Assembly (NCBI GenBank): GCA_902780305.1
Contig: CACZFB010000011.1
Coordinates: forward strand, 1 to 64,000
Origin: an uncultured Coriobacteriaceae bacterium
Lineage (GTDB): Bacteria > Actinomycetota > Coriobacteriia > Coriobacteriales > Atopobiaceae
Direction of reading: 5' to 3'
DNA length: 64,000 nucleotides
The position numbers and the translations under genes are program-made. Shown here piece by piece: positions 16,721 to 25,436 of this stretch; within the stretch, counting starts at the first letter, position 1; every line of letters starts with the position of its first letter. Under the pieces are notes generated by a model that was not told the origin of the DNA, ran no database searches, and saw only the letters and a list, made by a program, of their open reading frames with translations.

Positions 16721-18217
16721 CTAGGCGATGGTGCGGCGCACGGCGTTGGCCCAGCCGTCTACCAACTCGCGGGCGCGCTCGCGGTCCATGTGGGGCGCAA
16801 ACACGTCGTCGCTTGAGCGCATGGCGCTGAGCTCATCGGTACCCGACCAGAACCCCTGCGCAAGGCCGGCAAGATATGCCGCGCCCAGGGCGGTGGTCTC
16901 GATGTTGAGCGGCCGGTGCAGGGTGCGGTCGAGGATGTCGGCCTGGAACTGCATGAGCAGGTTGTTGGCCGAGGCACCGCCATCCACGTTGAGCACGTCC
17001 ATGGGCCGCCCGGCGTCTGCCTCCATGGCCTTCACGAGGTCGAAGACCTGGTAGGCGATGGACTCCAGGGCCGCGCGCACGAGGTGGCTGCGGTTCGTCC
17101 CGCGGGTGATGCCGCAGATGGTTCCGCGCGCGTCCGCGTTCCACCACGGCGCACCCAGGCCGGTGAAGGCCGGCACCACGTACACGCCGCCCGTATCTGG
17201 GACCTCTGCGGCCAGCGACTCACTTTCGGCGGCGGTGCGGATGAGGCCCAGCTCGTCTCGGATCCATTGCATTACGGCGCCGCCCACGAACACCGAGCCT
17301 TCCAGGGCATACTCGGTGTCCCTTTGGTCGGGGGCGCTCGCCGCGATGGTGGTTACCAGCTGGTTTGCGGAGTCCACGGCCTGCGTCCCCGTGTGCATGA
17401 GCAGGAAGCACCCCGTGCCGTAGGTGTTCTTCGCCTGCCCTGGCTCAAAGCAGCATTGGCCGAACAGGGAGGCCTGCTGGTCGCCGGCGACGCCGGCAAT
17501 GGGTATGCCTGCGGGAATGCCGGGATAGCTCGTCTCGCCAAAGCTGCCCGAGGAGGGGCGAACCTCCGGCATCATGCAGGCGGGCACGCCAAACAGGTCC
17601 AGCAGCTCCTCGTCCCAGACACCCTCGTGGATGTTGTAGAGCATGGTGCGGCTTGCGTTGGTGGGGTCGGTGGCGTGCACCAGGCCGCCGGTAAGCACCC
17701 AAATGAGGTAGGTGTCCACCGTGCCAAAGAGCAGCTCGCCGGCCTCGGCGCGTTGCCGTGCGCCAGGTATGTTGTCCAGGAGCCAACGCACCTTGCTGGC
17801 CGAGAAGTACGCGTCGGGAAGCAAGCCCGTCTTGGCGCGCACGCGGCTCGCCACCGCCGGGTCGCCGCACAGCCGCTCCACGAGGTCGGCCGTGCGGCGG
17901 CACTGCCACACGATGGCGTTGGCTATGGGCTGGCCGGTGGCTGGGTCCCACACGATGGTCGTCTCGCGCTGGTTGTCTATGCCAATGGCGGCGATGTCGC
18001 GCTCGCTCAGGTTGTGCCGGGCGAGGAGTTCCGTAAGGGACCCGAGTTGCGAGAACAGGATCTCCTGCGGGTTGTGCTCCACCCAGCCGGGCTTGGGATA
18101 GATTTGCGTGAAGGGCCGCTGCACGAAGTCCACCATGTGGGCATCGTGGTCCACCAGCACCGCCCGGGACGAGGTGGTGCCCTGGTCGAGGGCGATTACG
18201 TACCGTTTGTCGCTCAT
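16721..18217 (-). CDS. glpK: Glycerol kinase
   Basis: Phosphorylates glycerol to glycerol-3-phosphate. The 498 residues (E. coli 502) begin with the ASKHA phosphate motif ALDQGTTSSRAVLVD and include PGWVEHNPQEI, the sugar-binding DQRDTEYALEGSVFVGGAVMQW region and the adenosine-site VDGGASANNLLMQFQADI, all as in FGGY kinases. Its ATG overlaps the TGA of the upstream alpha/beta hydrolase gene by 4 bp, so translation is coupled to it. No glycerol facilitator or glycerol-3-phosphate dehydrogenase is adjacent, suggesting the glycerol comes from the partner hydrolase. Confidence 0.97.
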   Translation of the reverse strand: MSDKRYVIALDQGTTSSRAVLVDHDAHMVDFVQRPFTQIYPKPGWVEHNPQEILFSQLGSLTELLARHNLSERDIAAIGIDNQRETTIVWDPATGQPIANAIVWQCRRTADLVERLCGDPAVASRVRAKTGLLPDAYFSASKVRWLLDNIPGARQRAEAGELLFGTVDTYLIWVLTGGLVHATDPTNASRTMLYNIHEGVWDEELLDLFGVPACMMPEVRPSSGSFGETSYPGIPAGIPIAGVAGDQQASLFGQCCFEPGQAKNTYGTGCFLLMHTGTQAVDSANQLVTTIAASAPDQRDTEYALEGSVFVGGAVMQWIRDELGLIRTAAESESLAAEVPDTGGVYVVPAFTGLGAPWWNADARGTICGITRGTNRSHLVRAALESIAYQVFDLVKAMEADAGRPMDVLNVDGGASANNLLMQFQADILDRTLHRPLNIETTALGAAYLAGLAQGFWSGTDELSAMRSSDDVFAPHMDRERARELVDGWANAVRRTIA

Positions 18218-19152
18218 GCGTGTGCCTCCATCCAGTTTGCGATGTCGTCGAACACACGCTGTGCGTCATCCTCGTTGAGGATTTCGTGGCGCATGTGCTC
18301 GTAAATCGTGCAGGTCACGTCTTCGCTTCCGGCGTCGCGCGCCATCTTTGCCGCAGTCCGTACGCCCTTGCCCATGTCGCCCACGGGGTCACCATCACCT
18401 GCCACGAAGAGCAGGGGGAGCTGGTGGGGCACGCGCCTGCAACAGGCGGCCGAGCATACCTCGCCGGTGAGTGCCGTGAGCGCGGCGTTGCCGCCTGCGG
18501 TAAAGCTAAAGCCGCATTGCGGGTCGGCAATGTAGTCGTCCACGTTCTGGCGGTTGTACGAGAGCCAGTCCAGCGGGGTGCGCGCGTCGGGAATCGCCTT
18601 GGCATAGGCGCCAATGGAGAGGTCGCCCAGCAGCTTGCTCACGTAGCGCTCGCCACGGACCTTGGCAATAAGGTGCGCGAGTGCGTTCCCGCCGCGGGAG
18701 GCCGCGGGAAGCACGTGCCCGGTGCCGCAGATTATGGCACCGTCCAGACCCTCTCCGTGTGCCGCGATGTACGAGCGAACCACGAAGCTGCCCATGGAGT
18801 GGCCAAACAGGAAGTACGGGTGTTGCACGCTGGCAAGCTCCAGCGCCTTTTGGCGCACCTTGCCAACGTCGCCCACCAGGATGTCCTTGCCGTTCTTTAT
18901 GGGCAGGTTTCCCCAGTCGCTTGTGCTGTCCACGCTCTTTCCGTGCCCCACGTGGTCGTGCCCAATAACCAGGTAGCCCTTTTGTGCGAGGAACTGGGCA
19001 AACCGGTCGTAGCGCATTATGTGTTCGGCCATGCCGTGCACGAGCTGTACGATGCCGCGCTCGTCCCCCTCGGGCTCCCAAACGACCACCCTCAGCTGCG
19101 TATGCTGATCGCAGGACAGCAGTTGCAGCGGCTTTGCCTCGATTGTGCTCAT
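18214..19152 (-). CDS. Alpha/beta hydrolase, monoacylglycerol-lipase-like
   Basis: A 312-residue serine hydrolase of the monoacylglycerol lipase/lysophospholipase (Hydrolase_4) group. The oxyanion region is VQLVHGMAEHIMRYDRF, the nucleophile elbow is LFGHSMGSFVVRSY, and the acid and histidine are likely in VAGDGDPVG and YEHMRHEILNE. The start at 19152 has GGGAGGGACG upstream. It overlaps glpK by 4 bp. The pair suggests that monoacylglycerol is split to fatty acid and glycerol and the glycerol is phosphorylated at once. No signal peptide, so it acts in the cytoplasm. Confidence 0.88.
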   Translation of the reverse strand: MSTIEAKPLQLLSCDQHTQLRVVVWEPEGDERGIVQLVHGMAEHIMRYDRFAQFLAQKGYLVIGHDHVGHGKSVDSTSDWGNLPIKNGKDILVGDVGKVRQKALELASVQHPYFLFGHSMGSFVVRSYIAAHGEGLDGAIICGTGHVLPAASRGGNALAHLIAKVRGERYVSKLLGDLSIGAYAKAIPDARTPLDWLSYNRQNVDDYIADPQCGFSFTAGGNAALTALTGEVCSAACCRRVPHQLPLLFVAGDGDPVGDMGKGVRTAAKMARDAGSEDVTCTIYEHMRHEILNEDDAQRVFDDIANWMEAHA

Positions 19153-19220
19153 CGTCCCTCCCATGCGTTGTGTTGGTCCTCCCATTATAGTGGCACCGGC
19201 TGCGCGCATGCCCGCCGCTG

Positions 19221-19282
19221 TACAAAAGGGACTGTCCCCTGTGTCCAGGGGACTGTCCCTTTTGTCCGGTGGACAGTCCCCC
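19221..19282. repeat. Family A repeat, three cores
   Basis: Three successive copies of the palindromic core GGGACTGTCCC or GGACAGTCCCC, separated by TGTGTCCA and TTTTGTCCGGT. The first two can form one long hairpin (ACAAAAGGGACTGTCCCC pairing with GGGGACTGTCCCTTTTGT). It lies upstream of the hydrolase gene and about 170 bp before the LytTR gene, between divergent units. Same family as 28967, 31544, 33603, 56051 and 62491. Confidence 0.8.
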
Positions 19283-19449
19283 GGGCACCATCCGAGCGGG
19301 AAGGATATGGAGAAATTGGAGGCGTGCGGAACGAACGGCATGTGTTTTGGAACAAGCTTAGAAAACGCCCGTAAGGGTTTGCGCCCACGTGATTCCGTTA
19401 TGTAAACTGCAGTTAACGCGAGCGAAACGCACGAAAGAACGGAGTGGCC

Positions 19450-20280
19450 ATGGCTACCAAAGGCGCGTCAGCTACGACAGGCTCCGTTGAGAACAACGCG
19501 AAAGAGGCGCTGAGACTCACCAAGGACTACGTGCATCACTTTTGGGCACGGGACTTCGATTGGTGCCTGAGCCGGTCGGCTTCCAACTTGGTTTGGATTG
19601 GTCCGCAAAAGGGCTACTACACCACAACCATAGAGGAGTTCAGCGACCTGCTTACCTCGGTGGGCACGGCCCTGCTGCGCTCTACGGTAACCGACGAGGA
19701 GTACACGCTCATTTCCAGCGACGAGCACCTGTGCGTGGTGGTAAGCAAGTTCTTGGCCCTCACGCCACCCAGCAGCGACCAAATTGTTGCCAAGTGGCAG
19801 CAGTGCACCTTCGTATGGCGTCGTTCGGGCCGCCGTATGCTGCTGGTACACTTCCACTTGTCGTCACCCAACGACTATATAGAGGCGGGGGACAGCTATC
19901 CCATAAACGCTGGCACCGAGACCTATCGCTACATGAAGTCCCTCATGAAACTAGGGTCGTCGAGAAAGAGTGTGTCGCTCTACGACACCGACGGTACGGT
20001 GCACTGGGTCCATCCCTCCCAGATTATCTATCTGGAGGCAAACCGCAAGCGCACCACGGTGCACTGCATGACCAAGACCATTGTGGTGCCCGCCGTAATA
20101 CGTGACGCCGTAGAGATGGTGGGCGACAAGATAATGCGCGTGCATCGCAGCTATGCCGTGAATCGCGACCACGTGGTCGAACTCAAGGCCGGCCGCCTGT
20201 TGCTCGACGACGGCACCTCCATCGCGATTCCCGCCAAGCGCATTGCCGACGTGCGCGCCGAGCTCACCAAGGGACGTTAG
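19450..20280 (+). CDS. NTF2/SnoaL-like sensor fused to LytTR DNA-binding domain
   Basis: A 276-residue one-component regulator. Residues 15-140 look like an NTF2/SnoaL-like cone fold (ALRLTKDYVHHFWARDFDW at the start, VWRRSGRRMLLVHFHLSSP at the end). Residues 172-272 are a LytTR domain: SLYDTDGTVHWVHPSQIIYLEANRKRT, then VHRSYAVNRDHV and the C-terminal strand DGTSIAIPAKR. GGAG is 5 bp before the ATG. LytTR domains usually follow a receiver; here a putative small-ligand pocket replaces it and no histidine kinase is nearby. Target genes unknown; a small palindrome AACTGCAGTT lies 36 bp upstream of the start. Confidence 0.8.
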   Translation: MATKGASATTGSVENNAKEALRLTKDYVHHFWARDFDWCLSRSASNLVWIGPQKGYYTTTIEEFSDLLTSVGTALLRSTVTDEEYTLISSDEHLCVVVSKFLALTPPSSDQIVAKWQQCTFVWRRSGRRMLLVHFHLSSPNDYIEAGDSYPINAGTETYRYMKSLMKLGSSRKSVSLYDTDGTVHWVHPSQIIYLEANRKRTTVHCMTKTIVVPAVIRDAVEMVGDKIMRVHRSYAVNRDHVVELKAGRLLLDDGTSIAIPAKRIADVRAELTKGR

Positions 20281-20400
20281 CGCCATTTGGCGCGCGACCA
20301 TCGCGGCCCCTCATTACCCTTGTAGCCTTTTTGTTTTTGCGGCGTTGCGTTGCACAATGGAGTAGGATGACTCCTGTATTCGCTTGGAGAGGGGATGGCT

Positions 20401-21000
20401 ATGGCAGAGTTGCTCTATTTGGGACACGGCAGCCTGAGATTTGTCTCGAACGCGGGCACTGTGGTGTACGTGGATCCTTACATGGGCGACGACTACGACT
20501 TTCCCGCCAACCTCGTGCTCGTAACGCATCAGCACTACGACCATACGGCAATAGACAAGATGCCCCATGCGCCTGGTTGCGTGGTGTGGCAGAACTTCGA
20601 CGCGCACCCAACGGCAAGCGAGTATCTAACCAAGACCTTCGGCGACGTGACGGTGGAGGCGGTCGAGGCGTACAACGCCATGCACGACAAGGACCAGTGC
20701 GTGGGCTATCTGGTCTCGGTGGACGGCCTGTTGCTCTACTTTGCGGGCGACACCTCGCGAACCAGTATGATGAGCGCAATGTCCGAGCGGGGCATCGACT
20801 ACGCCTTCCTTCCCGGGGACGGCATATACAACATGGACGTGCGCGAGGCGGCCACGTGTGCCCACGTTATTGGGGCGAAACACGCCGTGCCCATCCACCT
20901 CAAGCCTGTTGAGCCCTACGGCGAGGCGGAGGCGTTGGAGTTCGCGAAACTCGTACCCAACGCGCTGCTCATCCGTGCCGGAGAGTCAAGGGTTTTATAA
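20401..21000 (+). CDS. Metallo-beta-lactamase-fold hydrolase (UPF0173/YtkL-like)
   Basis: A 199-residue MBL-fold protein. Metal ligands: LVTHQHYDHTAID, LYFAGDTSRT and HAVPIHLKPVE. The compact size and the opening LLYLGHGSLRF-VSNAGTVVYVDPYMG match the L-ascorbate-6-phosphate lactonase-like/UPF0173 group, whose substrates are mostly unknown. GAGAGGGG is 6 bp before the ATG at 20401; an ATG two codons earlier is in frame. Monocistronic as far as can be seen. Confidence 0.85.
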   Translation: MAELLYLGHGSLRFVSNAGTVVYVDPYMGDDYDFPANLVLVTHQHYDHTAIDKMPHAPGCVVWQNFDAHPTASEYLTKTFGDVTVEAVEAYNAMHDKDQCVGYLVSVDGLLLYFAGDTSRTSMMSAMSERGIDYAFLPGDGIYNMDVREAATCAHVIGAKHAVPIHLKPVEPYGEAEALEFAKLVPNALLIRAGESRVL

Positions 21001-21134
21001 CAGCTGATTTGTGCCCATCACGCATGGACCACGTTGGCAAATCATGTTTTTGCATGACGCGAGCGTGGCAAGATGGCGCATAAACACGTATGATGCAAGG
21101 TTGCACGCATAGCGAGAGATCTGGAGATATATCG

Positions 21135-23468
21135 GTGGCGTACAATAACAACGACGAGAATTTCGCCGTGCCCAGCACAGGGCATGGCTTTTGGGGAAAA
21201 GCCCCCGAGCAGCGGGTCGAGGACGACTCCGTACGCGACGAGCAAGACGCGCCTGGCATAAGCGAGACGAACGAGCCAGAGGTTGAGGATAAGGCCGCAG
21301 ATACGGATAAGGCCGCGGATGCGGTGGTACGGGAAGAGCCCGATTCGGTGCAGCCGATTGATTCGGAGTCCACCACGATGGCTGAGGCCGAGCCCGTTGA
21401 GACGGCCGAGGTGGAGCCAGCATCAACCTCCGCGCCCGCTGAGCCGGCCGAACCCGAACCGGACCTGAAGCCCGAGCCGGCCCCCGAGCCCGAGCCGACC
21501 CCCGAACCCGAACCCGAGCCGGCCCGTGAGCCGGCCGACACGAATCCGTATGCCGACGCGGAGTGGGAGGATGATGCGCCGGACACTCCCGAGGATGACG
21601 CGGCATGGCTGGACCGCTCCAGTAGTCTGGACGGTCGGCGTCGTCGTTCGGGCAAGGGCGCCGAGCCCGACTTGCAATCCCTTGGCACTAACGATGCGGA
21701 CGCTCCCACAGAGCCACGTACCAACAGGGAGGGGGAGTTCGCATCGTCATCGGCGTTTGAGCGAGTTGCCGGCCCCGACTTACCCACGAAGCCCAAGAAG
21801 CCCACGAGGCCCAAGAAGCGCAAGAAGCCCAAGAAGTCCGCGAAGCCCCAGCAACCCGAGGCCCCCCGTGCGGCGGTGGAACTCCAAGCACCCGGACGTC
21901 TCGACGTGGACGGCGACTACACGCTTGGGCCGGAGAACCATGCCGCGTACGATGACCCCGCGCTTGCGCACGTGGGACTCGACACGGACATCAATGACCC
22001 CGCCGTGTTCAAAGGTGGTCAGAGGACGATGACCTCGTACCTCTCGGGCCCTCCCGTTGGTCTGAGCAAGCGCGGCAAGCGCCTTCGCATCATTGCCGTG
22101 GTCGCCTGCGTGGTCGTTGTCTTGGTGGCGCTCTATGCCTATGGCGTGTACCACTTCTCCAATCGCTATCTGCCTGGCACCAGCATCCACAGTTGTGACA
22201 TTTCGGGAAAGACCGCCGACGAGGCGAAAGCGGCGCTCGACAGCGAGACTAAGCGGTATGCGTGCGCGGTGAACACCGGTGACTTCTCCATGACGGTTAC
22301 CGGTTCCGACATCGGCCTTACCCGCGACGCGGCCCAGCTCGTGGAGCAGACCCAGGGAAGGCAGAACCCCTTCCTGTGGCCCTTCTCCATACTCGTTCCC
22401 ACGCACTTCACCCCCGATCATGGAGCCAAGTTCGACGAGGAGACGCTTTCGGCCCTGGTAAGCCGGGCGGTTGATTCGTACAACGACCGCGTGCTTCCCT
22501 CCGATAACGCAAGCGTGCGCTTTAACGAGAGCAGCGAGGCATACGAGCTTTCGGGCGAGGTAAAGGGCAGCGCCGTGGACGAGCAAACGGTCGAGAAGGC
22601 CATCGTGGAAAACGTGCGATCCCTCTCGCCGAGCTGCTCTCCCGATGCCGGGAACGCCTTTAGGGCGGCGACGCCAAACGACCTGCCCGACTACCGCAAC
22701 GTCGTGGAGCATGCCAACGACGTGCGTACCAACAGCATCAACATCTTGGCCGACGGGGAAGTGGTTGCCGTCTCGCCTGCAGAACAGAACGCCGCATGGA
22801 TTACGGTTGAGGTGGTTGACGGCACGCCCAAGATTCAGGTGGACCGGGACGGCGTACAGCTGTGGGCCGAGGGCACGGTCTCGTACGCGGCGTATCACAC
22901 CGACGACTGGAACGCGCACCTGCTCGACACCGAGACCTTTGTGGACGAGTTCTGCAATCGCCTGAGCGAGGGAGACCTCAGCGATTACGACGTGCCGCTC
23001 ATCGACGAGCGCACCCGCGAGGGCATCTCCAGGGACAGCGCGTACGAGCACAGCAGCTGGCAAAAGGACATGGGGCGCTACATAGACGTAGACCTCACCT
23101 CGCAGTTCGCGCGTCTGTTCGACAACAAGGGAGAGGTGCTCTGGGAGTCCGCGTTCGTCTCGGGCGACCTGATTGCCGGCCATTCCACGGTGGAGGGGAC
23201 GTTTACCATCTACTCCAAGGAGCTGGGAACGACCTTGGTCGGCTTGGACTACGACATGGACGGTTATCCCGACTACGAGAGTTACGTTAACTACTGGATG
23301 CCGTTCTATGGAGGCTATGGTCTGCACGACGCCACGTGGCGCAGTGCCTTTGGTGGCGACCTGTACCAGTACGACGGCAGCCACGGATGCGTGAACCTAC
23401 CCTACGAGAAGGCTAAGGAGCTCTTTGCCATTACGTACGTGGGCGAAGTCGTGTACGTGCATTGGTAG
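21135..23468 (+). CDS. Large L,D-transpeptidase (YkuD) with long acidic/proline-rich cytoplasmic N-terminus
   Basis: A 777-residue type II membrane protein. From the GTG at 21135 (GGAG 9 bp upstream) the first ~310 residues are cytoplasmic: a Glu/Pro-rich part with EPEPTPEPEPEPAREP, then a basic Lys/Pro tract (KPKKPTRPKKRKKPKKS). One membrane helix (IIAVVACVVVVLVALYAYGV) spans about 316-338. Outside are a VanW-associated peptidoglycan-binding region (GTSIHSCDISGKTADEAKAAL) and the YkuD catalytic domain ending DGSHGCVNLPYEKAKELF with the active-site Cys near 752. Likely crosslinks peptidoglycan 3-3 or attaches proteins. A shorter paralogue lies at 31709-33157. Confidence 0.9.
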   Translation: MAYNNNDENFAVPSTGHGFWGKAPEQRVEDDSVRDEQDAPGISETNEPEVEDKAADTDKAADAVVREEPDSVQPIDSESTTMAEAEPVETAEVEPASTSAPAEPAEPEPDLKPEPAPEPEPTPEPEPEPAREPADTNPYADAEWEDDAPDTPEDDAAWLDRSSSLDGRRRRSGKGAEPDLQSLGTNDADAPTEPRTNREGEFASSSAFERVAGPDLPTKPKKPTRPKKRKKPKKSAKPQQPEAPRAAVELQAPGRLDVDGDYTLGPENHAAYDDPALAHVGLDTDINDPAVFKGGQRTMTSYLSGPPVGLSKRGKRLRIIAVVACVVVVLVALYAYGVYHFSNRYLPGTSIHSCDISGKTADEAKAALDSETKRYACAVNTGDFSMTVTGSDIGLTRDAAQLVEQTQGRQNPFLWPFSILVPTHFTPDHGAKFDEETLSALVSRAVDSYNDRVLPSDNASVRFNESSEAYELSGEVKGSAVDEQTVEKAIVENVRSLSPSCSPDAGNAFRAATPNDLPDYRNVVEHANDVRTNSINILADGEVVAVSPAEQNAAWITVEVVDGTPKIQVDRDGVQLWAEGTVSYAAYHTDDWNAHLLDTETFVDEFCNRLSEGDLSDYDVPLIDERTREGISRDSAYEHSSWQKDMGRYIDVDLTSQFARLFDNKGEVLWESAFVSGDLIAGHSTVEGTFTIYSKELGTTLVGLDYDMDGYPDYESYVNYWMPFYGGYGLHDATWRSAFGGDLYQYDGSHGCVNLPYEKAKELFAITYVGEVVYVHW

Positions 23469-23469
23469 G

Positions 23470-23500
23470 GTGAGAACAGGGGCCAAACCCCTTTTCTCAC
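23470..23500. repeat. Family C inverted repeat (dpp-type ATPase stop codon inside)
   Basis: GTGAGAACAGGGG-CCAAA-CCCCTTTTCTCAC, arms differing at one base. It lies between the convergent YkuD and ABC ATPase genes and reads on the minus strand as a stem with A-tract and T-tract arms. The TGA of the ATPase gene (23499-23497) is part of the repeat, as at corA. Confidence 0.75.
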
Positions 23501-24453
23501 TCGGCCACCCGGTGGCAGGCAACCCGGACGGAGCCCTCGCGGCGCAGCTCGGGCTCGCGGCTGGCGCAGCGTTCCGTCGCGTACGGGCACCTGGTGCGGA
23601 AGCAGCAGCCCGACGGCGGGTCAACCGGGCTCGGTGGCTCCCCAGACAATAGCCGCATCGGCCGGTCCCTGAGGTGCGGGTCAGGCGGCAGCACCGAATC
23701 CAGGAGGAACTGCGTGTAGGGATGGCGTGCCTCGCAAAAGACCTCTTCGGTGGGACCAATCTCCATCACCTTGCCCAGGAACATCACGCAGATGCGGGTG
23801 GAAACATGACGCACGACGGAGAGGTCGTGGCTAATGAACACGTAGGTGAGGCCTCGCCGCTCCTGCAGCTCGCTAAGAAGGTTGAGTATCTGGTTCTGCA
23901 CCGAGACGTCGAGCGCCGAGACGGGCTCGTCGCACACGATGAGCGCCGGGTCGAGCGCGATGGCCCGCGCGATGCCAATGCGTTGCCGCTGTCCACCCGA
24001 GAACTGGTGCGGATAGCGGTTGAGGTAGTCCGTGGGCAGGCCGACCGCCTCCATAAGGCCAAGCACTCGCTGGGTCACCTCGTCCTTCGTTACGCACACC
24101 TTGTGGGTGACGAGCGGTTCGGCTATGAGGTCGCGCACCTTCATGCGCGGATCGAGCGACGCATAGGGGTCCTGGAACACCAACTGGAGCTGGCGACGGT
24201 ACGGGGCGAAGTCCCGCTCCTTTAGACCCGTGATGGTGTGGCCCCTAAAGCGCACCTCGCCCGACGTGGGCGGCAGCGCCCCGATGAGCATGCGCCCCAG
24301 GGTGGACTTGCCGCAGCCCGACTCGCCCACGATGGCCAGCGTCTCGCCCTCATCCACCGCAAGCGTCACACCGCCGACGGCGTGCACGCAACGCCTGCGA
24401 TCGAGCGGGAAGTCCTTGGTGAGGCCATGCACCTCAAGCAACGTCTCGCTCAT
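23497..24453 (-). CDS. Oligo/dipeptide ABC transporter ATP-binding protein (DppF/OppF-like)
   Basis: A 318-residue ATPase. Walker A GESGCGKSTLGR, signature FSGGQRQRIGIARAIAL, Walker B LIVCDEPVSALD, H-loop VFISHDLSVVRH; the C-terminal oligo_HPY extension ends with a cysteine-rich CCFRTRCPYATERCASREPELR, as in this subfamily where a 4Fe-4S cluster or zinc may bind. ATG at 24453 overlaps the TGA of the preceding ATPase gene by 4 bp. Last gene of the five-gene operon; its stop is inside a family C repeat. Confidence 0.93.
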   Translation of the reverse strand: MSETLLEVHGLTKDFPLDRRRCVHAVGGVTLAVDEGETLAIVGESGCGKSTLGRMLIGALPPTSGEVRFRGHTITGLKERDFAPYRRQLQLVFQDPYASLDPRMKVRDLIAEPLVTHKVCVTKDEVTQRVLGLMEAVGLPTDYLNRYPHQFSGGQRQRIGIARAIALDPALIVCDEPVSALDVSVQNQILNLLSELQERRGLTYVFISHDLSVVRHVSTRICVMFLGKVMEIGPTEEVFCEARHPYTQFLLDSVLPPDPHLRDRPMRLLSGEPPSPVDPPSGCCFRTRCPYATERCASREPELRREGSVRVACHRVAE

Positions 24454-25427
24454 ACGGCATCGGCTCCTTTCGCCAGATGGCAACGGACCTCGTGCCCAGA
24501 GCCAACGGTCACGAGCTCAGGCTGCTCGGAGGCGCACCGTGCCACGCATCGGTCGCAACGGGGCGCGAAGCTGCATCCCGCGGGTAGGTGGGCCAGGTTC
24601 GGAACCACGCCGGGAATCGTCTGCAGCGTCTTGGACTGGCCCCTCAGCGACGAGACGGCGCCGAGCAGCCCACGCGTGTACGGATGCAGGGGATGGTCAA
24701 ACAGGTCGAGCACGCTGGCCCGCTCCACTACGCGTCCGGCATACATAACGTACACGTAATCGGCCAGCTGGGCGATCACGCCCAGGTTGTGGCTGATGAT
24801 GAGCACCGACGTGCCGGTCTCGGCAAGCTGCTTGATGAGGGCTATTATCTGCGTCTCCACCGTGGCGTCCAGGGCGGTGGTGGGCTCGTCGGCAATCAGC
24901 AGGCGCGGACGCATGACCATGGCCATGGCTATCATCACGCGCTGACGCAGGCCGCCCGAGAGCTCGTGGGGGTAGGCATCGTAGCGCGCCTCCACTTCGG
25001 GAATGCCCACGGCACCGAGGGCCTCGAGCGCGCGGCGACGCGCCTCCTGCTTGGGCACGTCCTCGTGAATGGTGACGACCTCCTGAACCTGCCGTCCCAC
25101 GCGCATGGTTGGGTTGAGACTGGTCATGGGCTCCTGGAAGACCATCGAGATGTCCCTGCCGCGAATCGTGCAGAGCTCCTGCTCGCTCAGTGACGTAAGC
25201 TCGCGTCCCTTCAGCAGGATGCGCCCGCTCACGATCTTGCCGGGCTTTCGCACGAGGCCCATTACGGAGCGTGCCACCATGGACTTGCCGCAGCCCGACT
25301 CGCCCACGATGCCAACCACCTGGCCGCGGCCGACGGCAAGGCTCACGTCCTGCACCGCCCTCACCTCGCCATGCTCGGTAAAGAAGCTCGTATATAGATG
25401 CGACACCTCAAGCGTGCTGTGTGTCAT
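24450..25427 (-). CDS. Oligo/dipeptide ABC transporter ATP-binding protein (DppD/OppD-like)
   Basis: A 325-residue ATPase: Walker A GESGCGKSMVARS, signature LSGGLRQRVMIAMAM, Walker B LLIADEPTTALD, H-loop LIISHNLGVIAQ and a C-terminal GCSFAPRCDRCVARCASEQPEL cysteine motif. It pairs with the DppF-like subunit to power import. It starts 9 bp after the permease gene stop and overlaps the next ATPase by 4 bp. Confidence 0.93.
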   Translation of the reverse strand: MTHSTLEVSHLYTSFFTEHGEVRAVQDVSLAVGRGQVVGIVGESGCGKSMVARSVMGLVRKPGKIVSGRILLKGRELTSLSEQELCTIRGRDISMVFQEPMTSLNPTMRVGRQVQEVVTIHEDVPKQEARRRALEALGAVGIPEVEARYDAYPHELSGGLRQRVMIAMAMVMRPRLLIADEPTTALDATVETQIIALIKQLAETGTSVLIISHNLGVIAQLADYVYVMYAGRVVERASVLDLFDHPLHPYTRGLLGAVSSLRGQSKTLQTIPGVVPNLAHLPAGCSFAPRCDRCVARCASEQPELVTVGSGHEVRCHLAKGADAV

Positions 25428-25436
25428 GGTGCCCCC

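Noticed and set aside
19394-19417. LytTR binding repeats before the NTF2-LytTR gene
   Set aside because: TCCGTTATG and GCAGTTAAC partly fit the LytTR 9-mer but their spacing is wrong.
20401-21000. Beta-lactamase
   Set aside because: Too short, no signal peptide; the UPF0173/lactonase-like MBL group fits better.
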